This document shows positions 1 through 6,114 of a stretch of 6,114 nt of DNA, in pieces. A program made the position numbers and the translations under genes. Within the stretch, counting starts at the first letter, position 1, and each line of letters begins with the position of its first letter. The notes under the pieces are model-generated. The model did no database searches. It saw only the letters and a program-made list of their open reading frames with translations, and had not been told where the DNA came from. This DNA comes from Bacteroidales bacterium (lineage in GTDB: Bacteria; Bacteroidota; Bacteroidia; Bacteroidales; F082), in the NCBI GenBank assembly GCA_020853175.1, contig JADYZK010000405.1:1-6114 (forward strand), read 5' to 3'.

Positions 1-2124
1 GCTGAGTTTGGTCCAAATCTTACCGCCGTCAACACTAAAGAAAAAGCTAAATTCGGTGCCTACGAAAAGCAAATCGGACTGAACAAAATCCTGTGCAATG
101 GTATGAACGGTTTCTTTTGGGAGGTTAGAGGCGATGGAGTTCCATGTGCGACCTTTATCGCTCGATTTCAGCACATAAGCCGTAAAGTCATCGCTTTTTA
201 AGTTGTTGAAGGTGGCAAAAACCACATTTTCGTCAAACCGTGAAGCGAAAACGTCGCTTACGTAGGCGTATTTTGGCACACCGGGGAAGTTGTCAGCTTT
301 TCTCCATGTTTTGCCATCGTCTTCGGTAATTTGAATCAACCCGTCATCGGTTCCTGCATACAGCAAACCTTCTTTGAGGGGCGACTCGGCCAAGGCTACA
401 AATGTTCCCCATTGTGAGGTGGAAACATCTTTGGCTACTGCATTGCTCGGCCAGTATTTACCCATCACTTTGAACTGGTTCCTGTCTTCGTTGCGGGTGA
501 TATCATCGCTGATGACTTCCCAACTGTGGCCCCTGTCATTGCTTCGAAACACTTTGTTGGCGGCCATGTAGAGTCTTGTTTTTTGGTGTTTACTGAGAAT
601 GAAAGGACTGTCCCAGTTCCAACGGTAATGCAGCTCACCTTTGCGGGGTTCGGGTTTGATTTTCACCGATTCGGTGCTTTTTTTGTCGTAGCGATAGATG
701 TTACCATATTGGTAAGCTGAATACACAATGTTGGGGTTGTCTTCGTCAATGGCTTGCCAGAATCCATCGCCGCCGAGGGTTACAATCCATTCGTCGCTGG
801 CAACGCCGCCACTGTTGATGTTTTGCGAAGGCCCGCCCATGCTGCTGTTGTCTTGTGTTCCGCCATATACCCAATAAAAAGGCAAGGTGTTGTCAACGCT
901 TACGCGATAGAATTGTGTTACGGGCAAGTTACTTTTAAAGATGTAATTGGCGCCATTGTCGTAGGTTTCGTACAATCCGCCATCACCGCCAATGGCAAAA
1001 TGGCGGGTGTCGTTGGGGTCAATCCACATGCAGTGGTCGTCAACGTGTCTTTTGTTGAGGCCAATACTGTTCCATGTTTTTCCGCCATCTGTGGTCACTT
1101 TTGAAACGACTTCTAAATTATATACCTTGTCTGCATCTAAAGGATCGCAAGCAAGGGTGTTGAAATATTGTCCGCTGGTGTTGTAGCTGCTCATTTTTGT
1201 CCATGAAGCGCCTCTGTTAGTGGAGCGGAAAAAACCGCCATTGTCATCTGCTGCCTCAGCAATAAGGTAAACGTAATCGGGGTTAGCGGGAGAAACTTCG
1301 ATGCACATTCCGCCTACATGTCCTGAGGGTAATCCGCCGGAGAGTTTTTGCCAGTTTTTACCGGCATCGGTAGTTTTATACACCGCTGACTCTGGTCCTC
1401 CGCCTATTTTGGTATAAAAATGACGGCGTCTTTGTTCCGAAGTGGCATAGAGGATATCAGGGTTTCGGGGGTCCATAGTAATATGGTTGATGCCGGTATT
1501 TTCGCTCACGAAAAGCACCCTTTCCCAGGTTTTTCCACCGTCGGTGGTTTTATACAAACCGCGTTCGTCGCCTGCTGCCCACACCGAACCTTCGGCTGCA
1601 ACATACACCACGTCGGCATTGCGGGGGTCAATAAGGATTTTGCCAATTTGTCGAGATTCTTTTAATCCCATATTTTTCCAGCTTTTTCCACCGTCTTCCG
1701 ACTTGTAAACTCCATTGCCATAGCCTAAGGCCCTTTGGTGGTTGTTTTCGCCTGTTCCGGCCCACACAATGTTGGTGTTGTTGGCGTCAATGGCAAGAGC
1801 GCCAATGCTATAAATGCCGTAATTGTCGAAAATGGGAGTAAAGGTGGTTCCGTTGTTCACGGTTTTCCAAATGTGGCCGGAAGCCACGCCCACATAGTAT
1901 TCGCTGTGGTTTTTGGGGTTAACGGCAAGCGCTGCAATGCGTCCCGAAGTGAAGGCGGGGCCAATGCTCCGCCAGCTTAAACCACTTAGAAGTTCAGTTT
2001 TTAGGGTATCGGAGGGAGCATCGTTTTTTTTGCTCTTCTGTCCGAAGGCGGAGGGAGAAAGCAGCAAGCCAACTCCCAACAAAACCAATAATAACTTGGT
2101 GATGGGGGGGTAATTTCTTTTCAT
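1..2124 (-). CDS. Secreted Asp-box (BNR/VPS10-like, 'glycosyl hydrolase'-type) beta-propeller protein, C-terminus cut by window edge
   Basis: One frame stays open for 708 codons from ATG at 2124 to the left edge with no stop, so the C-terminus is missing; from memory, full-length relatives in Bacteroidota are about 1,000-1,100 residues. Residues 1-28 look like a signal peptide: MKR, a Leu/Val-rich core, then an AFG/Q cleavage site, so the product should be exported. Nine Asp-boxes of the form S/T-x-D-x-G-x-x-W start near residues 142, 193, 251, 301 (degenerate, STNRGASW), 344, 528, 600, 654 and 697, with another degenerate one (TVNNGTTF) at 88. Such boxes mark blades of sortilin- and sialidase-like propellers. 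Family-typical stretches are SIGPAFTSGRI near the mature N-terminus, DDHCMWIDP from about 362, GGTQDN at 421-426 and LGGDGFW at 450-456. The databank label 'glycosyl hydrolase' rests on the fold only; I see no proof of catalysis and the substrate is unknown. The start is fixed by the signal peptide. No Shine-Dalgarno sequence is visible. Confidence 0.9.
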   Translation of the reverse strand, partial: MKRNYPPITKLLLVLLGVGLLLSPSAFGQKSKKNDAPSDTLKTELLSGLSWRSIGPAFTSGRIAALAVNPKNHSEYYVGVASGHIWKTVNNGTTFTPIFDNYGIYSIGALAIDANNTNIVWAGTGENNHQRALGYGNGVYKSEDGGKSWKNMGLKESRQIGKILIDPRNADVVYVAAEGSVWAAGDERGLYKTTDGGKTWERVLFVSENTGINHITMDPRNPDILYATSEQRRRHFYTKIGGGPESAVYKTTDAGKNWQKLSGGLPSGHVGGMCIEVSPANPDYVYLIAEAADDNGGFFRSTNRGASWTKMSSYNTSGQYFNTLACDPLDADKVYNLEVVSKVTTDGGKTWNSIGLNKRHVDDHCMWIDPNDTRHFAIGGDGGLYETYDNGANYIFKSNLPVTQFYRVSVDNTLPFYWVYGGTQDNSSMGGPSQNINSGGVASDEWIVTLGGDGFWQAIDEDNPNIVYSAYQYGNIYRYDKKSTESVKIKPEPRKGELHYRWNWDSPFILSKHQKTRLYMAANKVFRSNDRGHSWEVISDDITRNEDRNQFKVMGKYWPSNAVAKDVSTSQWGTFVALAESPLKEGLLYAGTDDGLIQITEDDGKTWRKADNFPGVPKYAYVSDVFASRFDENVVFATFNNLKSDDFTAYVLKSSDKGRTWNSIASNLPKETVHTIAQDFVQSDLLFVGTEFSFFFSVDGGKIWTKLS
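2104..2110. repeat. Seven-base G:C homopolymer in codons 5-7 of the Asp-box protein gene
   Basis: A run of seven G on the plus strand (seven C in the coding sense) lies 14 bases inside the start codon, encoding part of Tyr-Pro-Pro. A second run, eight A in the coding sense at 2024-2031, falls at codons 32-34, just after the predicted signal peptide. With the lengths given here the frame stays open through both. A one-base change in either would cut the protein off near its start. Whether the tracts vary in nature is unknown. Confidence 0.5.
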
Positions 2125-2185
2125 AAATCTGAATTATTGAGTGTTGAGTAAAAGTAATCTGTTGCATTTTATGTGGGGAATCAAA

Positions 2186-3028
2186 TCAGTTTACGGTTGT
2201 TATGGTTGAGAAACTGATTCCATGCCTCAGAAGGAGCAGGGTAAAAAGGGAGACTACAATGGCAAAAAGAAAAATCCAGGGGGTGATTTTTTGCGAGAAA
2301 TGCAGCGGCGTTCGCTGTGGGGGCAAGGGCGTGAGCAAGGCAGGAATGAGCAAAAAGAGCATAAATGCCGAAAGAATAAAATCTTTTTTTTCAGCGGTTT
2401 GCCACGAAAGCAAAATCACGATGCTGCTTCCAATTAACCATGGGAAAATGAAAAAATATACCGCTTTGATCATTTTTTGACGGGAGGTCATCAACTCAAT
2501 GTTTTCGAGATGTCCAAAAAATAGTTTTCCGGCCAACATCCCCGATTTGATGAGAAAGAAAAACGAAACCCCAACGGTAAGAATGAGCATGATTTGCTCT
2601 AAACCCATCACATTGGCCACACGTACCAACCCTGTTTGTGATAAGATATTTTCGCTCAACAAACCAAAGGTCATGTTGAAAGCTTGCAAAAACAACCACA
2701 AGGAAAAGCTGAGCATCACAGCGTTTTTTCGGGCTACGACGAAAAAAATAAAAAGAACGATAATGCCAGTGATGAAGCTGCTGACGGGAGTGGCCATCAA
2801 AATACTGATCACTGCATCGGAGGTCCAAAGGGCACCGTCATCAGGCAGATAGAAAACCATTTTGTTGATAAAAAGACGTGCAGGAATATCTAAATCGTAG
2901 GCGATATACAGCACCGACAGCCCCGAAATAAAATAGAGCAAATAATAACTGATAAGAAAAATGGACAAAGACTGCAGGGCAAGGTTTATGTTTTCCTGTC
3001 GTTCTTTTTTTCTGTCGGCTTTTTCCAT
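2186..3028 (-). CDS. Hypothetical polytopic inner-membrane protein overlapping the end of ygiQ
   Basis: I do not recognise this 280-residue protein. It is clearly an integral membrane protein. A short charged N-terminus (MEKADRKKERQEN) is followed by hydrophobic segments at roughly residues 19-43, 71-99, 103-124, 138-161, 187-208, 216-233 and 249-267, giving six or seven helices. The loop at about 167-188 (KLFFGHLENIELMTSRQKMIK) is charged. No HExxH, Walker or transporter signature is apparent, and no signal peptide is evident. ATG at 3028 is the only ATG ahead of the first helix, so the gene overlaps the ygiQ 3' end by 43 bp in another frame; the stop is TGA at 2186-2188. The overlap and the lack of an obvious separate promoter suggest co-transcription, and possibly translational coupling, with ygiQ. 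An adenine run of eight (coding sense, 2384-2391) encodes part of AEKKD near residue 212. A role as partner or substrate of the YgiQ protein is guesswork from position alone. The gene is confidently real; its function is not assigned. Confidence 0.85.
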   Translation of the reverse strand: MEKADRKKERQENINLALQSLSIFLISYYLLYFISGLSVLYIAYDLDIPARLFINKMVFYLPDDGALWTSDAVISILMATPVSSFITGIIVLFIFFVVARKNAVMLSFSLWLFLQAFNMTFGLLSENILSQTGLVRVANVMGLEQIMLILTVGVSFFFLIKSGMLAGKLFFGHLENIELMTSRQKMIKAVYFFIFPWLIGSSIVILLSWQTAEKKDFILSAFMLFLLIPALLTPLPPQRTPLHFSQKITPWIFLFAIVVSLFTLLLLRHGISFSTITTVN

Positions 3029-4872
3029 GAAGTGGTTTTTACAGCGTTTTTAAGCAGTTTAATGGCCAAATCGTCGCGTTGCAGTTTTGCAAGGGTATTT
3101 TGAATCCACGATTTATTTTCGTTTTTGTACCAAAAGAAGAAGGTCTGCTGTGCTTGTTTTTCAGGTTTTGTTTTAGCTGTAAAAACAGGTTTGAGGGTGT
3201 AAGGATCGAAGCCTGAGTAGTAAATGACAGTGGCAACGGTCATGGGAGTGGGGGTAAAATCTTGAACTTGTTCGAGTTTAAAACCCAGCTCTTTGGTGTC
3301 GGCGGCCAGTTGGGCCATGTCTTCGAGAGTGCTTTCGGGATGGCTCGAAATGAAGTAAGGAATGAGTTGTTGCTTGAGGCCTGTTTCGGCATTGATTTGC
3401 TCAAACTTCTTTTTGAGTTGATGAAAAAGCTTGAAGGAAGGTTTGCGCATGGCTTTCAGCACCCGATCGGAAGTGTGCTCGGGAGCCACTTTCAGGCGTC
3501 CGCTCACATGGCGGGTAACGAGTTGCCGCAGGTATTCATCATAGCCCAATTTGTCGGTCATTTCTTTGTCATCGTTGAGAAAAAGGTCGTAGCGCAAGCC
3601 GGAGCTGACGAAAGCTTTCTTCACGGCGGGATGGTTGTCAACGGCTTTGTAAATCTCGGTCAGCGGATGATGATCGGTATCAAGGTTGCTGCAAATGCTT
3701 GGAAAAACACAGCTTGGTCGTTTGCAGTTGTCGCAAATGGGCTGATGCTTTCCTTTCATCTTATACATATTGGCCGACGGGCCTCCCAAATCGCTTATGT
3801 ATCCTTTGAAGTCGTCCATCTTGGTGATTTGATCCACTTCATTGAGAATAGATTTCTGACTTCTGCTGGCCACAAATTTGCCTTGGTGCGCCGAGATGGT
3901 GCAAAAGCTGCAACCCCCAAAGCATCCGCGGTGCATGTTCACCGAATGGCGAATCATGGTATAGGCAGGAATGTCGCCGCGTTTCTCGTATTTGGGATGT
4001 GGCTTTCGGGTAAAGGGCAGGTCGAAAGAGGCATCAATTTGCTCTTCGGTGAAGGTTGGAAAAGGGGGGTTGATATGTACAACGTCATCGCCTACCTCTT
4101 GTAAAAGCCTGGCAGCATGTGCTTTATTGGATTCTTGCTCAATATTGCGGAAATTGGCCGCATAGGATTTTTTGTCAGCCAAACACTTTTCGTGCGATGC
4201 CAATTGAATGGTGCCCCAAGGCGAGGGTGTTGAAGGGGCTTCTTTTTTTCGCAGATAAAAAGTTTGCTTGATGTCAGTCAATTCGGCGATGGTTTTTCCG
4301 TTATCGAGGGCGTGAAGCAATTCAATCAACGCCAGCTCACCCATTCCGTAGATGCCGATGTCGGCTTTGGCTTCGGCCAAGATGCAGGGTTTGAGGCGAT
4401 CCGACCAATAATCGTAATGGGTAACGCGACGCAAAGAGGCCTCAACGCCGCCAATGACCACGGGCACATCGGGATAAATACTCTTGAGAATGTTGCTGTA
4501 AACGGTGGTAGCATAGTCGGGCCGAAAGCCGCTCAATCCGCCGGGAGTATAAGCGTCGTTGGAACGCAGGCGTTTGTTGGCGGTGTAGTGATTCACCATG
4601 GAATCCATATTGCCGGAGGTGACGCCGAAAAACAGACGTGGCTTGCCAAATTTACGAAAATCGCGCAGGTCGTCTTGGTAGTTGGGTTGCGGAACAAGGG
4701 CAATTTTAAAGCCTTCGCGCTCAATAATGCGGCCAATGACGGCAGCACCAAAAGCAGGATGATCCACATAAGCATCGCCGGTAATGAGTACCACATCGAG
4801 CTCGTCCCAGCCGCGTAAATCGGTCTCTTTTTTAGTGATGGGAAGCCAGTCCGTAAGTTGATAGTTGTTCAT
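2986..4872 (-). CDS. ygiQ: YgiQ family radical SAM protein
   Basis: This 628-residue protein has the full YgiQ architecture. The N-terminal domain (about 1-290) opens with the family hallmark TGDAYVDHPAFG at 31-42, followed by GGVEASLRR at 141-149 and a DIGIYGMGE segment near 171-179. The radical SAM core starts at about 300 and carries the CxxxCxxC motif RGCFGGCSFC, with Cys317, Cys321 and Cys324 placed to hold the 4Fe-4S cluster that cleaves S-adenosylmethionine. A second cysteine set, Cys380, Cys383, Cys388 and Cys394, is conserved in the family and could hold another metal centre. SSGLRYD (423-429), KVAPEHTS (461-468) and HPEST (511-515) are also typical. The Lys-rich C-terminal end falls in the DUF3362 region. 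E. coli YgiQ is longer (about 740 residues); shorter forms are usual in anaerobes and Bacteroidota. The substrate is not known. ATG at 4872 fits the family N-terminus and lies about 20 bases downstream of a good -7 element. The last 43 bp overlap the membrane protein gene. Confidence 0.97.
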   Translation of the reverse strand: MNNYQLTDWLPITKKETDLRGWDELDVVLITGDAYVDHPAFGAAVIGRIIEREGFKIALVPQPNYQDDLRDFRKFGKPRLFFGVTSGNMDSMVNHYTANKRLRSNDAYTPGGLSGFRPDYATTVYSNILKSIYPDVPVVIGGVEASLRRVTHYDYWSDRLKPCILAEAKADIGIYGMGELALIELLHALDNGKTIAELTDIKQTFYLRKKEAPSTPSPWGTIQLASHEKCLADKKSYAANFRNIEQESNKAHAARLLQEVGDDVVHINPPFPTFTEEQIDASFDLPFTRKPHPKYEKRGDIPAYTMIRHSVNMHRGCFGGCSFCTISAHQGKFVASRSQKSILNEVDQITKMDDFKGYISDLGGPSANMYKMKGKHQPICDNCKRPSCVFPSICSNLDTDHHPLTEIYKAVDNHPAVKKAFVSSGLRYDLFLNDDKEMTDKLGYDEYLRQLVTRHVSGRLKVAPEHTSDRVLKAMRKPSFKLFHQLKKKFEQINAETGLKQQLIPYFISSHPESTLEDMAQLAADTKELGFKLEQVQDFTPTPMTVATVIYYSGFDPYTLKPVFTAKTKPEKQAQQTFFFWYKNENKSWIQNTLAKLQRDDLAIKLLKNAVKTTSWKKPTEKKNDRKT

Positions 4873-4892
4873 AGTTGGTTTACAAGTAGATG

Positions 4893-4922
4893 CAAAGATA
4901 AACGGAAAAACATCACCTGAAA
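4893..4922 (-). promoter_or_regulatory. Bacteroidota-type promoter for ygiQ
   Basis: Read on the minus strand, TATCTTTG at 4900-4893 matches the Bacteroidota -7 consensus TAnnTTTG exactly. TTTC at 4922-4919, 18 bases further upstream, is a three-of-four match to the -33 element TTTG; an intact TTG also exists, but 24 bases away, slightly outside the usual 17-23 range. Transcription would begin around 4886-4888 and leave a leader of roughly 14-16 bases ahead of the ygiQ ATG at 4872. The upstream half lies within the 3' arm of the inverted repeat at 4910-4982. The -7 match is seen directly; promoter activity is inferred. Confidence 0.55.
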
Positions 4923-4982
4923 TTCAATTTTAAAGTCTATGGCTGAAATACAGCAGAATCAATGTAGAAATTTTGGTGATGT
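4906..4982 (-). terminator. Possible terminator: imperfect inverted repeat plus T-run after the aldo/keto reductase gene
   Basis: Bases 4910-4925 pair with 4967-4982: the outer eight pairs (ACATCACC/GGTGATGT) are perfect, and over 16 positions there are 13 Watson-Crick pairs, one G-T and two mismatches. The 41-base centre holds a small nested hairpin, GCTG-loop-CAGC, at 4942-4954. In the direction of transcription the 3' arm ends in a run of five T (4910-4906). The repeat begins 9 bases after the reductase stop codon, a suitable place for a terminator. The large loop is unlike a classical intrinsic terminator, so it could instead be a protein-binding palindrome or a transcript-stabilising structure. 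Confidence 0.4.
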
Positions 4983-4991
4983 AGTGATATT

Positions 4992-5846
4992 TTATTTTGA
5001 AGTGTCAATTGCTTGCAGGGCTTCCAAATCTTCGGCTTCCATTTGAAACTGGAGTGCTTCTATGTTTTGCAAGATGTGCTCTTCGCTGCTCATTTTTGGT
5101 ATGGCAAGCATCAATGGTTTATTGATCAACCAGTTCAGACCTATCTGAAAAGGTGTTTTCCCGTATTTTTCGGCCAGAGCAAGCAGAAGCGGATGGGTTG
5201 GGGCATGGTCATGGCCTTTCATCATAGGTCGCCATGCGGTGATACTGATGCCGTTTTTCTGACAATAGGGAATGATTTCGGTTTCCATGGCTTGGTTGTG
5301 TGCGCCGCTGTTTCGGGTAAACAAATTGTATTCAATTTGGTTGGTGATGATGGGCGCATCGGTGTAAAATTTGATTTCCTGCATCAATTGAACCGGAAAA
5401 TTACTTACGCCGAAATGGCGAATGATAGCATCATCCATCAGCTTATTGATGGCGCTCATGGTTTGGCTCAAAGGCACGGAGGCATTGGGCCAGTGAAGCA
5501 GAAAGAGGTCAATATAATCGGTGTTTAATCGTTTTAAGCTGGCTTTGGCCGAACGCAAAACATCTTCAAACTGAAGTTGATTGCCCGACACCTTGGTGGT
5601 AATCAGCAATTCATTTCTTTTGAAAGGTTTGATGGCTTCACCGACCAGTTTTTCAGCATGTCCACCTCCATAGATGGCAGCCGTATCAATATGTGTGATG
5701 CCCGATTGGAGCGCAAACTCAAGGGCATGAAGCCATTTCTTGTCTTCAGAGGTATCGGGAGTGCTTCTTCCGCCCATCTCCCAGGTGCCGATGCCCAGCA
5801 CGGGCAAATTGATCGTGTCTTGAATACGTATTTCAGGAATTGTCAT
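4992..5846 (-). CDS. Aldo/keto reductase (NADPH-dependent carbonyl reductase family)
   Basis: This cytoplasmic oxidoreductase of 284 residues has the usual length for a monomeric aldo/keto reductase with a TIM-barrel fold. Such enzymes reduce aldehydes or ketones with NAD(P)H. The catalytic tetrad is complete: Asp54 and Tyr59 in DTAAIYGGG, Lys85 in TTKVSG and His118 in LLHWPN. Cofactor and barrel motifs follow: GVSNF at 146-150, NQIEYN at 169-174, and AIPKMSSEEHILQN from 248 to 261, whose IPK and Asn positions usually bind the adenosine 2'-phosphate of NADPH. The overall pattern resembles the 2,5-diketo-D-gluconate reductase/YafB branch, but the substrate cannot be read from sequence. ATG at 5846 gives a standard N-terminus (NLPVLGIGTWEMGG) and sits 2 bp after the upstream aldolase stop, implying one transcript and probable translational coupling. 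It might reduce a short aldehyde released by the aldolase, such as a lactaldehyde; that link is inference from position. Confidence 0.96.
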   Translation of the reverse strand: MTIPEIRIQDTINLPVLGIGTWEMGGRSTPDTSEDKKWLHALEFALQSGITHIDTAAIYGGGHAEKLVGEAIKPFKRNELLITTKVSGNQLQFEDVLRSAKASLKRLNTDYIDLFLLHWPNASVPLSQTMSAINKLMDDAIIRHFGVSNFPVQLMQEIKFYTDAPIITNQIEYNLFTRNSGAHNQAMETEIIPYCQKNGISITAWRPMMKGHDHAPTHPLLLALAEKYGKTPFQIGLNWLINKPLMLAIPKMSSEEHILQNIEALQFQMEAEDLEALQAIDTSK

Positions 5847-5848
5847 TT

Positions 5849-6114
5849 TTATTGTATGAGTTTGTTGATGGCTTCAATTTGTTCAGATTGTAATTCGTTT
5901 GCTGTTCCGTTAAGGCTTGCCAGGAGCTGTATTTTTGCACAGTTTTCGAGCACTTCGATGCGATCGAAGGCTTCGAGTAAGCTGTTGCCCATGGCCAAGA
6001 TGCCGTGGTTGGCCATCACTACCACATTGGCGTGCAAAGCGGCTTGTGCAACGTTTTGGGCTAAGGCCTCCGAACCCATAATTTCATAAGGCGCAAAAGC
6101 CGGAAGGCCAAGCA
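5849..6114 (-). CDS. Class II aldolase/adducin family protein (FucA/AraD-like), C-terminal part only
   Basis: The visible 87 residues are the end of a class II (zinc-dependent) aldolase; the N-terminus lies beyond the right edge, and the frame is open to position 6112. Family landmarks are APYEIMGSEALAQNV, matching the 'PYatfGt.eLa' segment of FucA-type enzymes, then VVVMANHGILAMG, whose histidine corresponds to the third zinc ligand (His155 of E. coli L-fuculose-phosphate aldolase), then a helix with EAFDRIEVLENCAKI. About 51 residues follow the zinc histidine, compared with about 60 in E. coli FucA, so the C-terminus is probably intact; it ends at TAA (5849-5851). Members split phosphorylated sugars such as L-fuculose-1-phosphate or epimerise L-ribulose-5-phosphate. 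The first two zinc histidines and the substrate region are off-window, so the exact reaction cannot be decided. The in-frame ATG at 6079 is Met12 of the visible part and not the true start. It is followed 2 bp later by the aldo/keto reductase gene. Confidence 0.88.
   Translation of the reverse strand, partial: LGLPAFAPYEIMGSEALAQNVAQAALHANVVVMANHGILAMGNSLLEAFDRIEVLENCAKIQLLASLNGTANELQSEQIEAINKLIQ

Noticed and set aside
754..1104. Several short plus-strand open frames between 374 and 2113
   Set aside because: The minus strand is open for 708 codons across this whole region and carries regular Asp-box repeats and a signal peptide, so the plus-strand frames are not genes.
2149..2185. Possible promoter for the Asp-box protein gene: TACTTTTA (2156-2149, minus strand) with TTTG at 2185-2182
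   Set aside because: The -7 candidate differs from TAnnTTTG at its last base and the gap to TTTG is 25 bases, too long for a good match. The 61-bp gap also shows no clear terminator hairpin, so read-through from the membrane protein gene is equally possible.
2384..2391. Eight-adenine run (coding sense) in the membrane protein gene as a programmed frameshift site
   Set aside because: The frame is open and hydrophobic helices continue on both sides, so no frameshift is needed to make a sensible protein; AAA-AAA lysine codons are common in this kind of genome.
2496..2828. A 110-codon minus-strand frame inside the membrane protein gene
   Set aside because: It is an alternative frame of the longer gene, lacks the coherent hydrophobic helix pattern and has no independent start context.
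3262..4104. A 280-codon open frame on the plus strand, antisense to ygiQ
   Set aside because: The opposite strand encodes a convincing YgiQ protein with all family motifs across the same bases. The plus-strand translation shows no recognisable domain and is a by-product of codon bias in the real gene.
4264..4818. A 184-codon plus-strand open frame within the ygiQ N-terminal region
   Set aside because: It is antisense to the conserved TGDAYVDHPAFG and GGVEASLRR regions; its translation has no family signature or start-signal support.
5013..5528. Plus-strand open frames of about 170 codons across the reductase and aldolase genes (also 5577-6089)
   Set aside because: Both are mirror frames of genes with intact catalytic motifs on the minus strand.

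Overview
This window most likely comes from a member of the Bacteroidota. Three things point that way. A large secreted Asp-box (BNR/VPS10-like) repeat protein of a type common in that phylum is present. No start codon has a convincing Shine-Dalgarno sequence in front of it. A perfect TAnnTTTG promoter -7 element lies just upstream of the radical SAM gene. The assignment is inference; genus and species cannot be read from the sequence.

All five protein genes lie on the minus strand, so the biological order runs from high to low coordinates. (1) 6114-5849 holds the C-terminal part of a class II aldolase of the FucA/AraD/adducin type, cut by the window edge. (2) 5846-4992 is a complete aldo/keto reductase that begins 2 bp after the aldolase stop, so the two very probably form one operon. 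(3) 4991-4873 is a 119-bp intergenic stretch. It carries an imperfect inverted repeat followed by a short T-run, a possible terminator for the aldolase-reductase operon, and it overlaps a Bacteroidota-style promoter for the next gene. (4) 4872-2986 encodes a complete YgiQ-family radical SAM protein. (5) 3028-2186 encodes an unrecognised polytopic membrane protein whose start lies 43 bp inside the 3' end of ygiQ, so the two are probably translated together. (6) After a 61-bp gap, 2124-1 encodes the N-terminal 708 residues of a secreted Asp-box repeat protein that runs off the left edge. This last frame is open without a stop for its whole visible length.

The aldolase and reductase could act in sequence in sugar or short-aldehyde metabolism. 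The YgiQ-membrane protein pair is linked only by gene overlap. The Asp-box protein is exported and has no visible functional tie to its neighbours. Coding density is high and no stretch over 300 bases lacks a gene. I see no RNA genes, CRISPR arrays, insertion sequences or attachment sites. The window looks like ordinary chromosome; the points worth a second look are the ygiQ-membrane protein overlap, the structured 4873-4991 intergenic region, and the homopolymer runs at the start of the Asp-box gene.
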